Shown here: positions 10,806 to 21,600 of the stretch, piece by piece
How positions within the stretch are numbered: the first letter of the stretch is position 1
How the letters are laid out: every line of letters starts with the position of its first letter
The notes under the pieces: model-generated
Databases searched by the model: none
What the model was told of the DNA's origin: nothing
Seen by the model: the letters and a program-made list of their open reading frames with translations, nothing else
Translations under genes and position numbers: made by a program
Assembly: GCA_963855995.1 (NCBI GenBank)
Contig: OY979722.1
Span: 434,001-498,000 of the forward strand
Length of the DNA stretch: 64,000 nucleotides
DNA from: Muricea muricata
Taxonomy: Eukaryota; Cnidaria; Anthozoa; Malacalcyonacea; Plexauridae
Direction of reading: 5' to 3'

Positions 10806-13800
10806 ATGGCGGCTTCTGATGTCGATGTTAGCAGCTCAATTGATCAAAACGAAGACCGCATTGATGAATTAACAGATGAAGAGTTATATAGTCTCGTGGA
10901 GGAAACACTGTAAGTTTTTTTTGTGACTCTTTTAAATTTAAGACATGGGAATGAGGTTACCAGGTTGGATGACAGAGTTGTTTGTTACTAGGGAAGCCAA
11001 CAGTGTGCTGAAAAATGAAACCAACATGTTCGAGAAATATTTGAAAAGAGTTGATACCAAAGACACCACTGGGGCAGGTATGTTTTACCCAACAATTATC
11101 CAGAAATTCAAAAATTGGACGTTTTCTCCAAACCAAAACAAACGGTTTGAAAATGCATGCTGCACCTTCTCCCTCCTCCCTGTACCTTCCCTGCCCCTCC
11201 CTGCACCCCCATTTCCCTTGATCTTCTTCCCCATTTCCCTTCACCTTCTTCCCTATCTCCCTGCACCTTCTTCCACCATTTCCCTGCACCTTCTTCCCCC
11301 ATTTCCCTGCACCTTCTTCCCCCATTTCCCTGCACCTTCTTCCCCCATTTCCCTGCACCTTCTTCCCCCATTTCCCTGCACCTTCTTCCCCCATCTCCCT
11401 GCACCTTCTTCCCCATCTCCCTGCACCTTCTTCCCCATCTTCCTACACCTTCTTCCCCATCTTCCTGCACGTTTTTCCCATCTTCCTGCACCTTCCCCAT
11501 TTCCCTTCACCTTCTTCTCTATTTCCCTACACCTTCTTCCCCCATTTCCCCACACCTTCTTCCCCCATCTCCTTGCACCTTCTTCCCCATCTTCCTGCAC
11601 CCTCTTCCCCCATCTTCCTGCACCGTTTCCCCCATCTCCTTGCATCTTTTTCCCCATCTCCCTGCACCTTCTTCCCCTATCTCCCTGCACCTTCATCCCC
11701 TATCTCCCTGCATCTCCTTCCCCATCTCCTTGTAACTTCTTCCCCATCTCCCTACACCTTCTTCCCCATTTCCCTGCACCTTCCTCCCTATCTCCCTGCA
11801 CCTTCTTCCCCATCTCCTTTACCTTTTTCCCCAATCTCCCTGCACCCTCCTCCCTGCACTTTCTTCCTTTTTCCTGCACTTCCCCTGTTCCCTGCACTCT
11901 CGCATACACAATATACCTACATGTACACATGTTTAAAATCTTGGCATTCCAAAAAAGTTTTGCCCCCCTCCTGCAGTAATAGAATTTTTAAAAAGAAGTT
12001 CGTATATAAGTGCAATTATATACTGCGATTGACCAGCCAAAGTGACCAAAATTAGAATAGAATGCCAACTGGCAAAGCAAATGTTAGCACTAGCACCATG
12101 TCAGATATATTTTTCCACCCCCAAAAAATATGAAAGTCTGTTACTAATATCACACACATGCACAACCCCTGCAAATTACAGTAATCTAGCATGCTTTTCC
12201 ATACATGTGCTTAACTATATTTTTGACTTATCTTCCAGGGACTATGCTAGTTCAAGCAGTTCAGGAACAAACAACTTCAAGGACATTTAGAAAACGTACT
12301 CGGTCAAGAGGACAGTCAGTTGATAGGTATATAATTGTTCTATATTAAGACAATAGTGAAATGGATATTTTTTCTCATTTTGTGTTATTTTTACAAGAAA
12401 TTTAAAGCTAACAGCTGAACAAAAATGTGATATTGCCCAGCGAGAACTAGAGGAACTTAAAGAAGACATAGAAAAGTTAAAAGATGAATCAGAAAGAATT
12501 CTAGATAACTATAAGGTATAAACCTGTGATGAAAAGTAAAAAGTTGTGCATCTACATATATGTTGAAAGATAAACCAGGTAATAAACATATGTATGCTTT
12601 TTGCAGGCAATTATGGAGGAAGCAGACATTCAAATTGCTGAAACTAAGAAAACTTCATATGAATTCAATAGAGATATTGTTCAAGGATCTGTAAATACTG
12701 TATGTTTACTGCTGATCTTATATTTCATGTTGGTTGAGCTTTAAAATATGTATTGTGAACATTTTGTCTTTGTAGAGAACAAACAAAATAATTGCAGAAA
12801 AGGTTGTGAGATATTTTGAAGACAAGATCAGAAGTCGAGTAATATGTATTCCTTATTAATATATATTTCTTATTTAATTCTTATTTAATATTAATTATCA
12901 TCGAAGAAATTGCAATCTGAAAAGTAATTGTTTGACTATTCATTCTTTTTTTTTTTCAAACAGGATACACTTATAGAAAAACTTCGTTTAAAGAACTCCA
13001 CATTCCGAGTGCAGAAGAAGAAGTTGCAAATGCAACTAAAGCAAGTATGTTTCAGTGTGTTTTAAGGTGTGAAATTGAAAGTTGCTAAAATGTAGTAACT
13101 ATTAGTAACTATTTTTTTGTAGAAAGAAGAGATGGGTGAGGTTTTACATGAAGTTGACTTTAATCAACTTAAGATCGAAAATCAACAGTATCTGGAGAAA
13201 ATTGACGATAGAAATAAAGATCTGTTGAGGTTAAAGCTCATGACGGGAAACGTACTGCAAGTTTTGAATACGTACAAGGTATTTCATTTTGTGGTTTCGA
13301 AGTTGGACGTTCCTATCCTGTGTTGGCGCGTTGATAAGTCTTGTAATTTCTCTTAGAAAAAACTGCATACTCTAACTGTGGAGTCGATACAATTGAAGCA
13401 AGAAATAAGTTCAAGAACGGAACTTTTGTCAAGAATTGATGCAGAAACCAGACTTGTAGAAAAGGTAAAAGAGAGAATACATTTTCTTCCTCGTTAGATT
13501 TTACCCGTTTTGAGTTCTACCGGATTTAATGGGTTGTGACAGTTAGCTTTTTGTTATTTTAGGAACGAGCAAAAGCGTTAGAGTTGAATCAAAAACGAAG
13601 ACAGCAATTGAGTGATTACAAAGTTCCCGCGGTATAAAAGAGATGAATGATATCTAAGAGTCTTCCAACCTGCTTGAACTAAACTGTCTTTATGAATGCC
13701 TAAATGACCCTGTTATGTTTCAGGTGCTGGATTACGTGAAAGAAAGAGCAAGTCTTTACGAACTTAACAAAACTGTTAGAATGTGGGAAAGAAAAGTTGA

Positions 13801-14264
13801 GATTGCTGAGGTAAAATTTGACACAAGCGTATCGCTTATCACTGTGTTGTCACGTGCTCACGAAGAGGTATAGGCTCTTCTACCTCAAACGAGAAAACAT
13901 AAGTCGAAGTTTCGACATAGCACCTTCGCTCGAAAGGTCGAATTATGTTTTATTATTTTAGGTAGTGAAAGAAACTATAGCTTCGTGAACTTTTGACTGT
14001 GCTGCCTAAACTGGTGTACGTTGGTCCCAGATATTGTCACGTGTTGTCACCAGATGTTCCCCTAATGAAATAACTAATTGTTTATTTATTCCAAGTTTAT
14101 TAGAATGAAGAGCATGACTATTGTCCTCAAACGATGCATTATATTGTTTTTAACAGATGGCCTTGAATACGTACAGAAAAGCATGGAAACAAATTCAAAT
14201 ACAAACGCATAATTCCATGGAGTCTTGGTACACCAGCGAAAGAAGAGAAGCACAACAAACCTAG
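10806..14264 (+). CDS. CCDC113: CCDC113 / CFAP263 ciliary coiled-coil protein
   Basis: Twelve exons with consistent phases: 10806-10909, 10992-11077, 12239-12326, 12398-12515, 12607-12699, 12776-12838, 12964-13044, 13123-13278, 13357-13464, 13563-13631, 13724-13810 and 14157-14264. They give 386 residues (human about 377). After a short acidic N-terminus comes NSVLKNETNMFEKY, the conserved family block. Then follows an almost continuous coiled coil containing KIIAEKVVRYFEDK, EVDFNQLKIENQQ, TGNVLQVLNTYKKKL and TVRMWERKVEIAEMALN, all characteristic of CCDC113. In animals this protein is found at centriolar satellites and on the axoneme and is needed for motile cilia and flagella. Intron 2 is swollen by a pyrimidine-rich minisatellite. 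CFAP20, another axonemal gene, follows 813 bp downstream on the same strand. Confidence 0.95.
11160..11895. repeat. Pyrimidine-rich minisatellite in CCDC113 intron 2
   Basis: About 30 imperfect copies of a 21-24 bp unit of the form CTTCTTCCCCATCTCCCTGCAC. One strand is almost purely C/T/A with very few G. The array generates long open frames on both strands (Pro/Ser/Leu-rich or Gly/Glu/Arg-rich), which are products of the repeat and not genes. Confidence 0.95.
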
Positions 14265-14372
14265 GATGGATTTCCTTGTCGTTCTACCAGGAATCAGTAC
14301 AATAGGGATCACAGCTTCGGCAAAATTGTTTGTAAATATGTGTACATATTTTGTATGTCATTATTGAAATTT

Positions 14373-14378
14373 AATAAA
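14373..14378 (+). terminator. Poly(A) signal, CCDC113
   Basis: AATAAA 109 bp after the CCDC113 stop codon. Confidence 0.6.
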
Positions 14379-14940
14379 TATGTAAAACGGTGTGAAATTA
14401 ATGGCAGAAATGTTTGTTTTGTATTTGCGTGGACACCGTTGTTGATAGACACAAAGAGACGCTTTTCTAACACATGTAACTGAAAAATGAAATAGTTATT
14501 TTACGTCTTTATCTCTGCTAAGCGCTCGCGACTATTTGAGAAAGCCTTGAGTACTTGCAAAAGAAGTTAGTAAAATTTTGAGTTTTTGATATCTTGTTTT
14601 TATAGGTTAGATAATTTAATTCACGTTTCGCGATTGTAATAGCCAACATGTGTTCACAGCGAAATGTTGCAAGTCAATTCCTGCCCTTAGCATGAACCGT
14701 TTTGGGTTTCGTCAGGGTTAAGAATGAATTTAATAATAGACTAAGAAAAACGGTTAGATAATTTAAACTACATTGCAAAATTGTGATAGCCAACAGTGGT
14801 GGTTGAAGCACAATGTCGAAAGACAATGATACTGGAGTCAATTCCTGCTCTTCTTCTTTTAATCTAAGTCTGCAATTGTTACATGAAGTAACTAATAAAA
14901 AGTCGTCGGCTTAAAAGTGCGGGAACACATTACACAATTC

Positions 14941-14953
14941 ATTGCCTAGCAAC
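14941..14953 (+). promoter_or_regulatory. RFX X-box-like site upstream of CFAP20
   Basis: ATTGCCTAGCAAC consists of two RFX half-sites (ATTGCC, and AGCAAC matching RGYAAC) separated by one base, 124 bp before the CFAP20 start codon. X-boxes of this type drive ciliary genes in animals; activity here is inferred. Confidence 0.5.
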
Positions 14954-15076
14954 TGGCGAGTGCAAACAGCGTGACCTAGAGACTCATTCATCATCACAAC
15001 AGTTTACAAGGAAACGGAGTTGAGCAGTGGATAAACACAAACTCAAACATCTATTCCTGCTTAACTCGTACTAAAG

Positions 15077-16560
15077 ATGTTTAAAAATACGTTCCAGTCT
15101 GGATTTCTGTCCATTCTGTATAGCATAGGGAGTAAACCACTACAAATTTGGGAGAAAAAGGTATGTGTGTCTAGATTAAATCTTACCCTAAAATGTCCAA
15201 CGCATTGGAGCAAAAATCTTTACAAACTAATTCAGTGGCTCGTATTTCTCCGTGTTTATGTTAAAGCTTTATTCTTGCCGTGTTTGTAGGTTCGTAATGG
15301 ACATATAAAAAGAATTACAGACAACGATATACAAAGTTTAGTCTTAGAAATCGTTGGTACAAATGTTAGGTGAGTGCAACAATCTTGTTCCTTGGGATAT
15401 AGATTGCGCCGTGTTTAAATTATGAGTACAGAAAACATTCCATACAACTGTAGTGATTTTAAAAGCCATGCAAATCGCATCAGTTCTTAAATGTCATGCA
15501 TTTCCTTTCATTTTAATATAGCACAACATTTATAACGTGTCCAGCAGAAGCAAACAAGACTCTGGCTATCAAACTACCATTTCTAGTGATGATTATTAAA
15601 AATCTCAAGAAATATTTTACATTTGAAGTGCAGGTAATGCTTATTGAAAAGTTGGAAATCTAAGCCAAAAACTGTGTTCCGAGATTCATTGTGCTAAAGG
15701 TTTCGGGTTGCTTAGCTATTCTTTGTTGACATGTTAGGTTCTTGATGACAAAAATGTCCGACGGCGATTTCGGGCTTCAAATTACCAGTCCACAACGAGA
15801 GTTAAACCTTTCATATGTACAATGCCGATGAGGCTAGATGATGGTTGGAATCAAATTCAGGTAAATGTAATTTTATTTCATAATGCCACACCTACCCAAC
15901 TCAACTATATTAAATTTTGTACTCTGTGTCATTTAATCTCCCTAATATTCCCGCGCTTTTCCGTGGCATACTTTTGTGCCCTTAGTGATATCTATAGTCT
16001 GCACTAAAGAAGTGTATTTATATGACATGAAACTGAGAAATAGACGAGAAGAAAATCGTATACTAAATATTTTGTAGTCAACATGTGGCCATATTGAGAA
16101 ATTTTATCATTCATTTGATTAATTTGTCATCAGGGAGGGGAGAGTAGGAACATTTGTAGTTATTTATAGAATTCCACGAGAGTCTCATTTATTTTTAGTT
16201 CAACCTCTCAGATTTCACCAGAAGAGCATATGGTACCAACTATATTGAAACCTTAAGAGTACAGGTATGATACCATTGAGTTGGTGGTGAATTGATGACA
16301 ATTGACATTATAAAATCTGCTAATTGATGTATTTATCTCCCTTTAGATTCACGCTAACTGTCGTATTCGCCGTGTGTACTTCTCAGACAGACTATATTCC
16401 GAGGATGAATTACCTGCAGAATTTAAACTATACTTGCCTGTGCAGCAAAATAAGACGAAGGTATATTGATAATGTTATCTCTGCAGATTGTTGTTCTCCA
16501 CATATGTACGTCACAACGTACTCGGATCATAATTATTTTTACCGTTACTATTTCTAGGCA
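15077..16560 (+). CDS. CFAP20: CFAP20 cilia- and flagella-associated protein 20
   Basis: Exons 15077-15160, 15290-15369, 15522-15633, 15738-15860, 16199-16264 and 16347-16460 give 193 residues before the last splice choice; the usual length is 193. The sequence is almost invariant across eukaryotes: [68 protein letters not shown] and [18 protein letters not shown] are all present. CFAP20 (Bug22) binds the inner junction of axonemal doublet microtubules and is needed for ciliary beating. The end is ambiguous. Read through, the frame stops at 16469 after Val-Tyr. If the AAG|GTATAT donor is used with the acceptor ending at 16557, a two-codon last exon (Ala-stop, 16558-16563) results. The gene follows CCDC113 on the same strand. 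Confidence 0.97.
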
Positions 16561-16798
16561 TGAAAATATCGGACGTCTGACAAAAAAATGTGAAAAATGG
16601 TAAAAAGTGATTTATTTTACAATTATTATGTACATAGAATACTTATTTTATATCCACTCTTGCCATACGGGATTTTACCATGTGCAAACATGACAGTTTA
16701 AACTGGAACGAGGGGAACTTGTCAGTATGCTGGATTGTCATATTTGTATAAAGGAACACTTAAATGGTGATATGTATTATTTACGTACATTATATTGT

Positions 16799-16804
16799 AA
16801 TAAA
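16799..16804 (+). terminator. Poly(A) signal, CFAP20
   Basis: AATAAA about 240-340 bp after either possible CFAP20 stop codon. Confidence 0.45.
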
Positions 16805-16989
16805 AAATGAAATTCTCTTGTTACTTGTGATGTAATATCTGTGTCAATTAATTTACATAAGACACAACCGCCACACAATGTAAAACAATTAATTTAAAGC
16901 TAAACTATGGTTGTTTTGCACAAACGGGCGGGCGGCCAAAGCGTGCATTTTTCAAAGCTCACTCCCCCCACGATGGAAAATAGCCATTA

Positions 16990-17115
16990 TTATATACTGA
17001 ATGTCAAAGTTCATTTATTCCTGTTTCTTATTGGTTAAGAACGTTTCGCCTCGGGAAACATTGACAGTCTCTGGTCCACAAAACATACTGTTTCCCTCGG
17101 TCTCAGTCAATAAGT
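16990..17115 (+). mobile_element. MITE-like family, short copy
   Basis: Shares its left end (TGTCAAAGTTCA), the block GGTCCACAAAACATACTG and the right end (TTTCCCTCGGTCTCAGTCAA, then TAAGTGTTAAATA) with the longer copy at 20.2-20.7 kb. The middle is deleted. Confidence 0.7.
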
Positions 17116-18696
17116 GTTAAATAGCCTTCAGTGGATTCGTGCGATATCACATTTTCGGCGGTGTTTTTTTGGGCTACAAGACAAAAGCGCATAACATTGG
17201 CGGAAGTTTTGTGAAACTGCGGTTGTACAGTGGTTTGTGATGTTCTGTAATGGTATCCGGCCATTGTATTCAATATTATGATATTCGATCTCTTGAGAAG
17301 GCGGACTTGATTCAAGTGTATACGATATTTCACTTGCGCTGTTTGTAACTTTCTTAAACTACAACGCAGCCACAGATAACCTCCAATAACCATTTATTCA
17401 TTCTTGTGTGAAAAAGTGATGAACAGTGGATAATTTACAATTTTATACTGTATGTTCACTAGTATTTACTCGTTCTTTTGTCAGATTGTCTTCTGGCACA
17501 TTTTTTCCTTGTAGTACCAGCACTTCTTAGTAAGAGAAAAATGAAATAAGATGACCGTATATGATCATTCTATTGGTCAAGTCAATGTCCTGTTAGGTCA
17601 TTGTCTTGCGTATTCTTTTATTCTCCAAGACAACCGATTGCTCTAGAAAGATCTTAATAATCAAAAGCAAATTCAGCGGAACTCAGTTCTTATCTACACA
17701 GGTCGAAACTCGGCAAAGAGAAAAGGGATGATCTCTTCTAGAATATTCTAAGCAGTTTGCGGTTTTGCTGATTAAGCTCTCACTTGTCCGCAAACGTCAG
17801 ATGTTTTGAATTGTGCAGCTGCGTCGCAAACCTTTCTTCGTTACTAACGTTGTTCATTTGTTTGTACAAACAAACTTTATTCCGCTGTATTTTTCATAGT
17901 ATCTCGTTTTTGCGCATTCCAAAGACATTTGACATTTGTTCATAGTTTGAACAATTTTCTTAGCTGTAAGGCCACACAAGGTCTCCGGGAACATCTTGCT
18001 CGACGCATTCAAGTTCGGATACCTTTTGCGGTTTTTTAATACCTCTGCAATTTAATTTGTGTGAAAATGAACGCGCTGGATAGCGTGCAAGCAGGTTGCA
18101 GCGTGACTTGAAATAAATTGCGCAATAAACTGGCTTCTAATTCCGTACAAACTAATTATAACCGTGTAGTCGCTATTGTGTTTGAATTTGTGATCAGGTT
18201 AATGAAACCAATGTGCTTTTATGGAAAACTGCGGTTTTGGCACAATGTGCAAAATTTGTTGACAGAAATCGAAAACAAAATGCAAAATGAAATTTCCTCT
18301 CAAAATAAATCAGAAAAGACTACAATTATTGCATTAAAAGAATTCGCAACCAGAAATCCCCACAGATGCACAAGTATATAAAGCACCGGATATGCTATAT
18401 ACATCATTAGCTATAAAATATATTGTGTTCCAATGCAAAACCGCAACAGTAAATTGCCTCATCTTATTGCTCGTTCTGATCTGTGTTCTCATTGGTTGCT
18501 AGCTGAAATTCTCATGTTCCATCGAACGTGATTGGCTAAGAATGTGAGCGGAAGTTTTGTTGTATGGAAGACAAAAAATCGAAGCGAAACGCAACAAAAG
18601 TAAAGGGGGTAGCAGAAATGAGACCACAACATTTGATGTCCTTTTCTGGGTCGGTGTCTGTTTGATTCTTTAAGTTCTTGAGCCGTTCGTCTTCAC

Positions 18697-21600
18697 ATGA
18701 TGTCAAGAAGAGCAGCTAAATCAAAGAATATCTTACACAGCATTGTGCAATCGAAGCAAACTGGCCATCGATTTAACGTGTTTAAGGTGACCTCATTACT
18801 ATAGTATTTTTGTGTTGAGTTAGGAAATGTAAGATCTTATGAGGATATCCCTAGTAATGAAATATGCAGATAAAGATCTATGTTTTAAGGTTATTTGGTG
18901 CTAAATATTTTACTTTTTTGTAGATGAATCCGAGGTTTTTTGAGTTTGTCGACAAACGTTTGCAACTTCATGGGATTCCAAAGCGGCTTGTTCGGCTTGA
19001 AAATTGCTGTACGACCCACAATTTTGACGTTGAACGCTGTCATCAAATAATATCGGTATGGTTTTTTAAAGAAATAAGATTTTATAAAGCTTGCATGTTT
19101 GGTAGATTCTAGCCAGTGTCTTTTACAACGTAATGCATATCGTATAACTACATTAAGAAACATAGAATGCCAAAAATTTCTTTAATATCTCAGGATCTCT
19201 CGAAGCTGATTTTTGAAAAGACAACTCCTGAAGAGACAAACAAACTGAGAGATTTATGCACAGCTATAAATGATTTTTCTGGACCTGAGGTATTGTGTTT
19301 TCTGCAGGCAGCTTAGTTGGAGTAGACGAAGCTTGTTAAACTAAGCCCACAATTATTTTGCTTCCTCGTCGTTTAATGTACGTTTTATTATATTAATAAC
19401 ATTCGCTTTAACCCGTAGTATTTTTCGAAAATTCCTAAACGGATTGTAGCAGCTTGCACTTCTTGTAATATAATGCGATTTTTTCAATTTTTCTTCGGAA
19501 AATTTTTGGCGTATTATGGCAACGTGTGAACTCTGGTTAGCAACGTTCCTGAATTGCGGTTAGCCACAGCAAGTCAAGTTGCGGCTTAGACTGTCGCGTA
19601 GTTGGCATGCCATGCATGATTTGGCTTATTTTCTTTCATTTGTTTGCTTCAGAATTAACTTAGGAATATTTCATAATCTTCATGCCATGTTCCTGATTTT
19701 GTAGCAAAATACATGTGTGCAGTCATGTGTAATATTAGTTGCAAATTTGAATTAAATATTGCAGCCTGAGCACAACTCTGAGCATAAGGGTCATCTCGTA
19801 ATCTGCAAAAGTAGATTATATCCAGAACAAGTTCAGCTACAAGGAGTATTTTGTATCAGTAGTGGGGAGAGTGGTGCAATTATATGAATTTGCTAGTACA
19901 TGCAGTCACAGGAATATTGATTTCACGTTTTCATTATTTATAGATTTTGATTAAAATTCTTTGTTATGAGGATGTTTATGGTTTTGATCATCTTGAAACC
20001 AAACCAAAAGGTTTGCATTGACTATTGGTACATTGGTTCATTCTGTGCAAATTCATAATATTTTACCAAAGGAAAATAACTGATAGCACTTTCATTTCAC
20101 TTCCAGTGGAAGCACTTCAAAACCTGTACTCATCAGTGCTGGATTTATTACATAATATAAATTGTTCTGTAAGTGTTGATGAAATATGGTGGTTTGTATA
20201 TATAGTATATTATTGCGTTGTTATATAGCTAGTGTCAAAGTTCAATTTTTCTGTCTCCTGATTGGACAAAAGCGCATCACGTGCCGGTCCGCAAAACGTC
20301 ATGTTTAATCAATTGCTATAGCGACAGGGCAACCGGTCAACATTAAAACATTTTTTGATCCATCAACATTAAAATGAGTGAAGAGCGCATGTGCGTCAAC
20401 CATAAAGATGGAAAGTTCATTCAGAGCAGTGATGTTTTCTTATTTTTTAAAGGCAGCCCATTTATCTAGTTTTGTTTTCAAAGCTGACTCCAATAACTGG
20501 TGTATTATTTACACTTTAACACATATACTATATAACAAAATACTTATTGACTGAGACCTCCGGAAAGCAGTATGTTTTGTGGACCCTCGACTGTCGATGT
20601 TTCCCTCGGCTTCGCCTCAGGAAACATCGGCAGTCTCGGGTCCACAAAACATTCTGTTTCCCTCGGTCTCAGTCAATAAGTGTTAAATATTCTCTTCTCT
20701 GATATTTTGTGTTTTATTTACCCAGAACAATGCTGTGGCAAGAAACCTTGGACTTAATGATCTGTTGATCAACCAATTGTTTTCATTATTAAAACAAAAA
20801 GAAACTTATGTGTAAGTTTGATATCAGGAATTAATGTTTCTGGTGTGAAGCGCAACATTCATTCATTCATTCATTCATTCATTCAAATGTATTTATGTTC
20901 TGTAATTTATGATTAATTTGTAATTTATAATTTATGTATTTTAATTTACAATTTATGTTCCAGGTATGCTTCACATCTGTTAGATGATATACTTCAAACT
21001 CAAAGTAACATACTCTCGTTAGACCAAGTCAGTAACTTGCCACAACTTGTCTCCCAAATGAGTGACCATCAACTGGCAAATTTCTGTCGAGTTTTATATT
21101 TTGCACTTACTGATGCTGAGGCAGGCGAGGATAAAAATACCTGTGAGTTATTCGTATATTTAGTTTCTATGTACCACTGAACACCTTAGTTGGTTTTTCA
21201 TCTTGATATATAGATGTAGCCTATCTCTTTATACTTTTATGTTCATTTTCACAGTGTTAAATCAAGACACAAATAAAAAGTTTCAGGAGAGAGCCAATGT
21301 TGCTGACAACAATCAAAGAATTCTTCTCTCAATCACAGAATTCTTGCCAAGAATTTGTACACTAGCAAGTGAACCAATGGGTAATATATTTTATCATTAT
21401 CAAATTATTGATCAATACTTGAGTTTTTACCAGTTGAATTTACATTTTATCAATGTACCATCAAGTTCTCATCTGATGTTTCTGTAGACAAATCATCACC
21501 ATTTGTTCTTGGGTCACCTCTTCCTTCGACCAGGCTGCAGCAATTGACATCATTTTTTAGTGGTGTATTAGAAGATATCACTGATGGAGGTAATAATGTC

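Larger units (their letters stand above)
14265..15076. other. Intergenic region between CCDC113 and CFAP20
   Basis: It holds an AATAAA signal (14373-14378) for CCDC113, an imperfect direct repeat, and the CFAP20 promoter with an X-box-like site. The repeat halves are about 14605-14690 and 14753-14850; both begin GGTTAGATAATTTAA, carry GATAGCCAACA/TAATAGCCAACA and end with GTCAATTCCTGC. No coding sequence was seen. Confidence 0.6.
16564..18696. other. Intergenic region between CFAP20 and TRPC4AP
   Basis: It includes the CFAP20 3' UTR and one short copy of a MITE-like family (16990-17115). Two open frames exist (17103-17393 on -, 18118-18381 on +). The first runs out of the MITE and the second lacks an ATG, and neither resembles a known protein or is bordered by convincing splice sites. 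No gene is supported. Confidence 0.5.

Noticed and set aside
10945-12055. Long proline/serine/leucine or glycine/arginine-rich open frames on both strands (up to 344 codons)
   Set aside because: They are products of the 21-24 bp minisatellite in CCDC113 intron 2; real exons of CCDC113 flank and phase across it.
17103-17393. 96-codon - strand open frame
   Set aside because: Its C-terminal end is the MITE terminus, it has no recognisable domain, and no transcript-like context is visible.
18118-18381. 87-codon + strand open frame upstream of TRPC4AP
   Set aside because: It does not start with ATG and shows no family similarity or splice partners.
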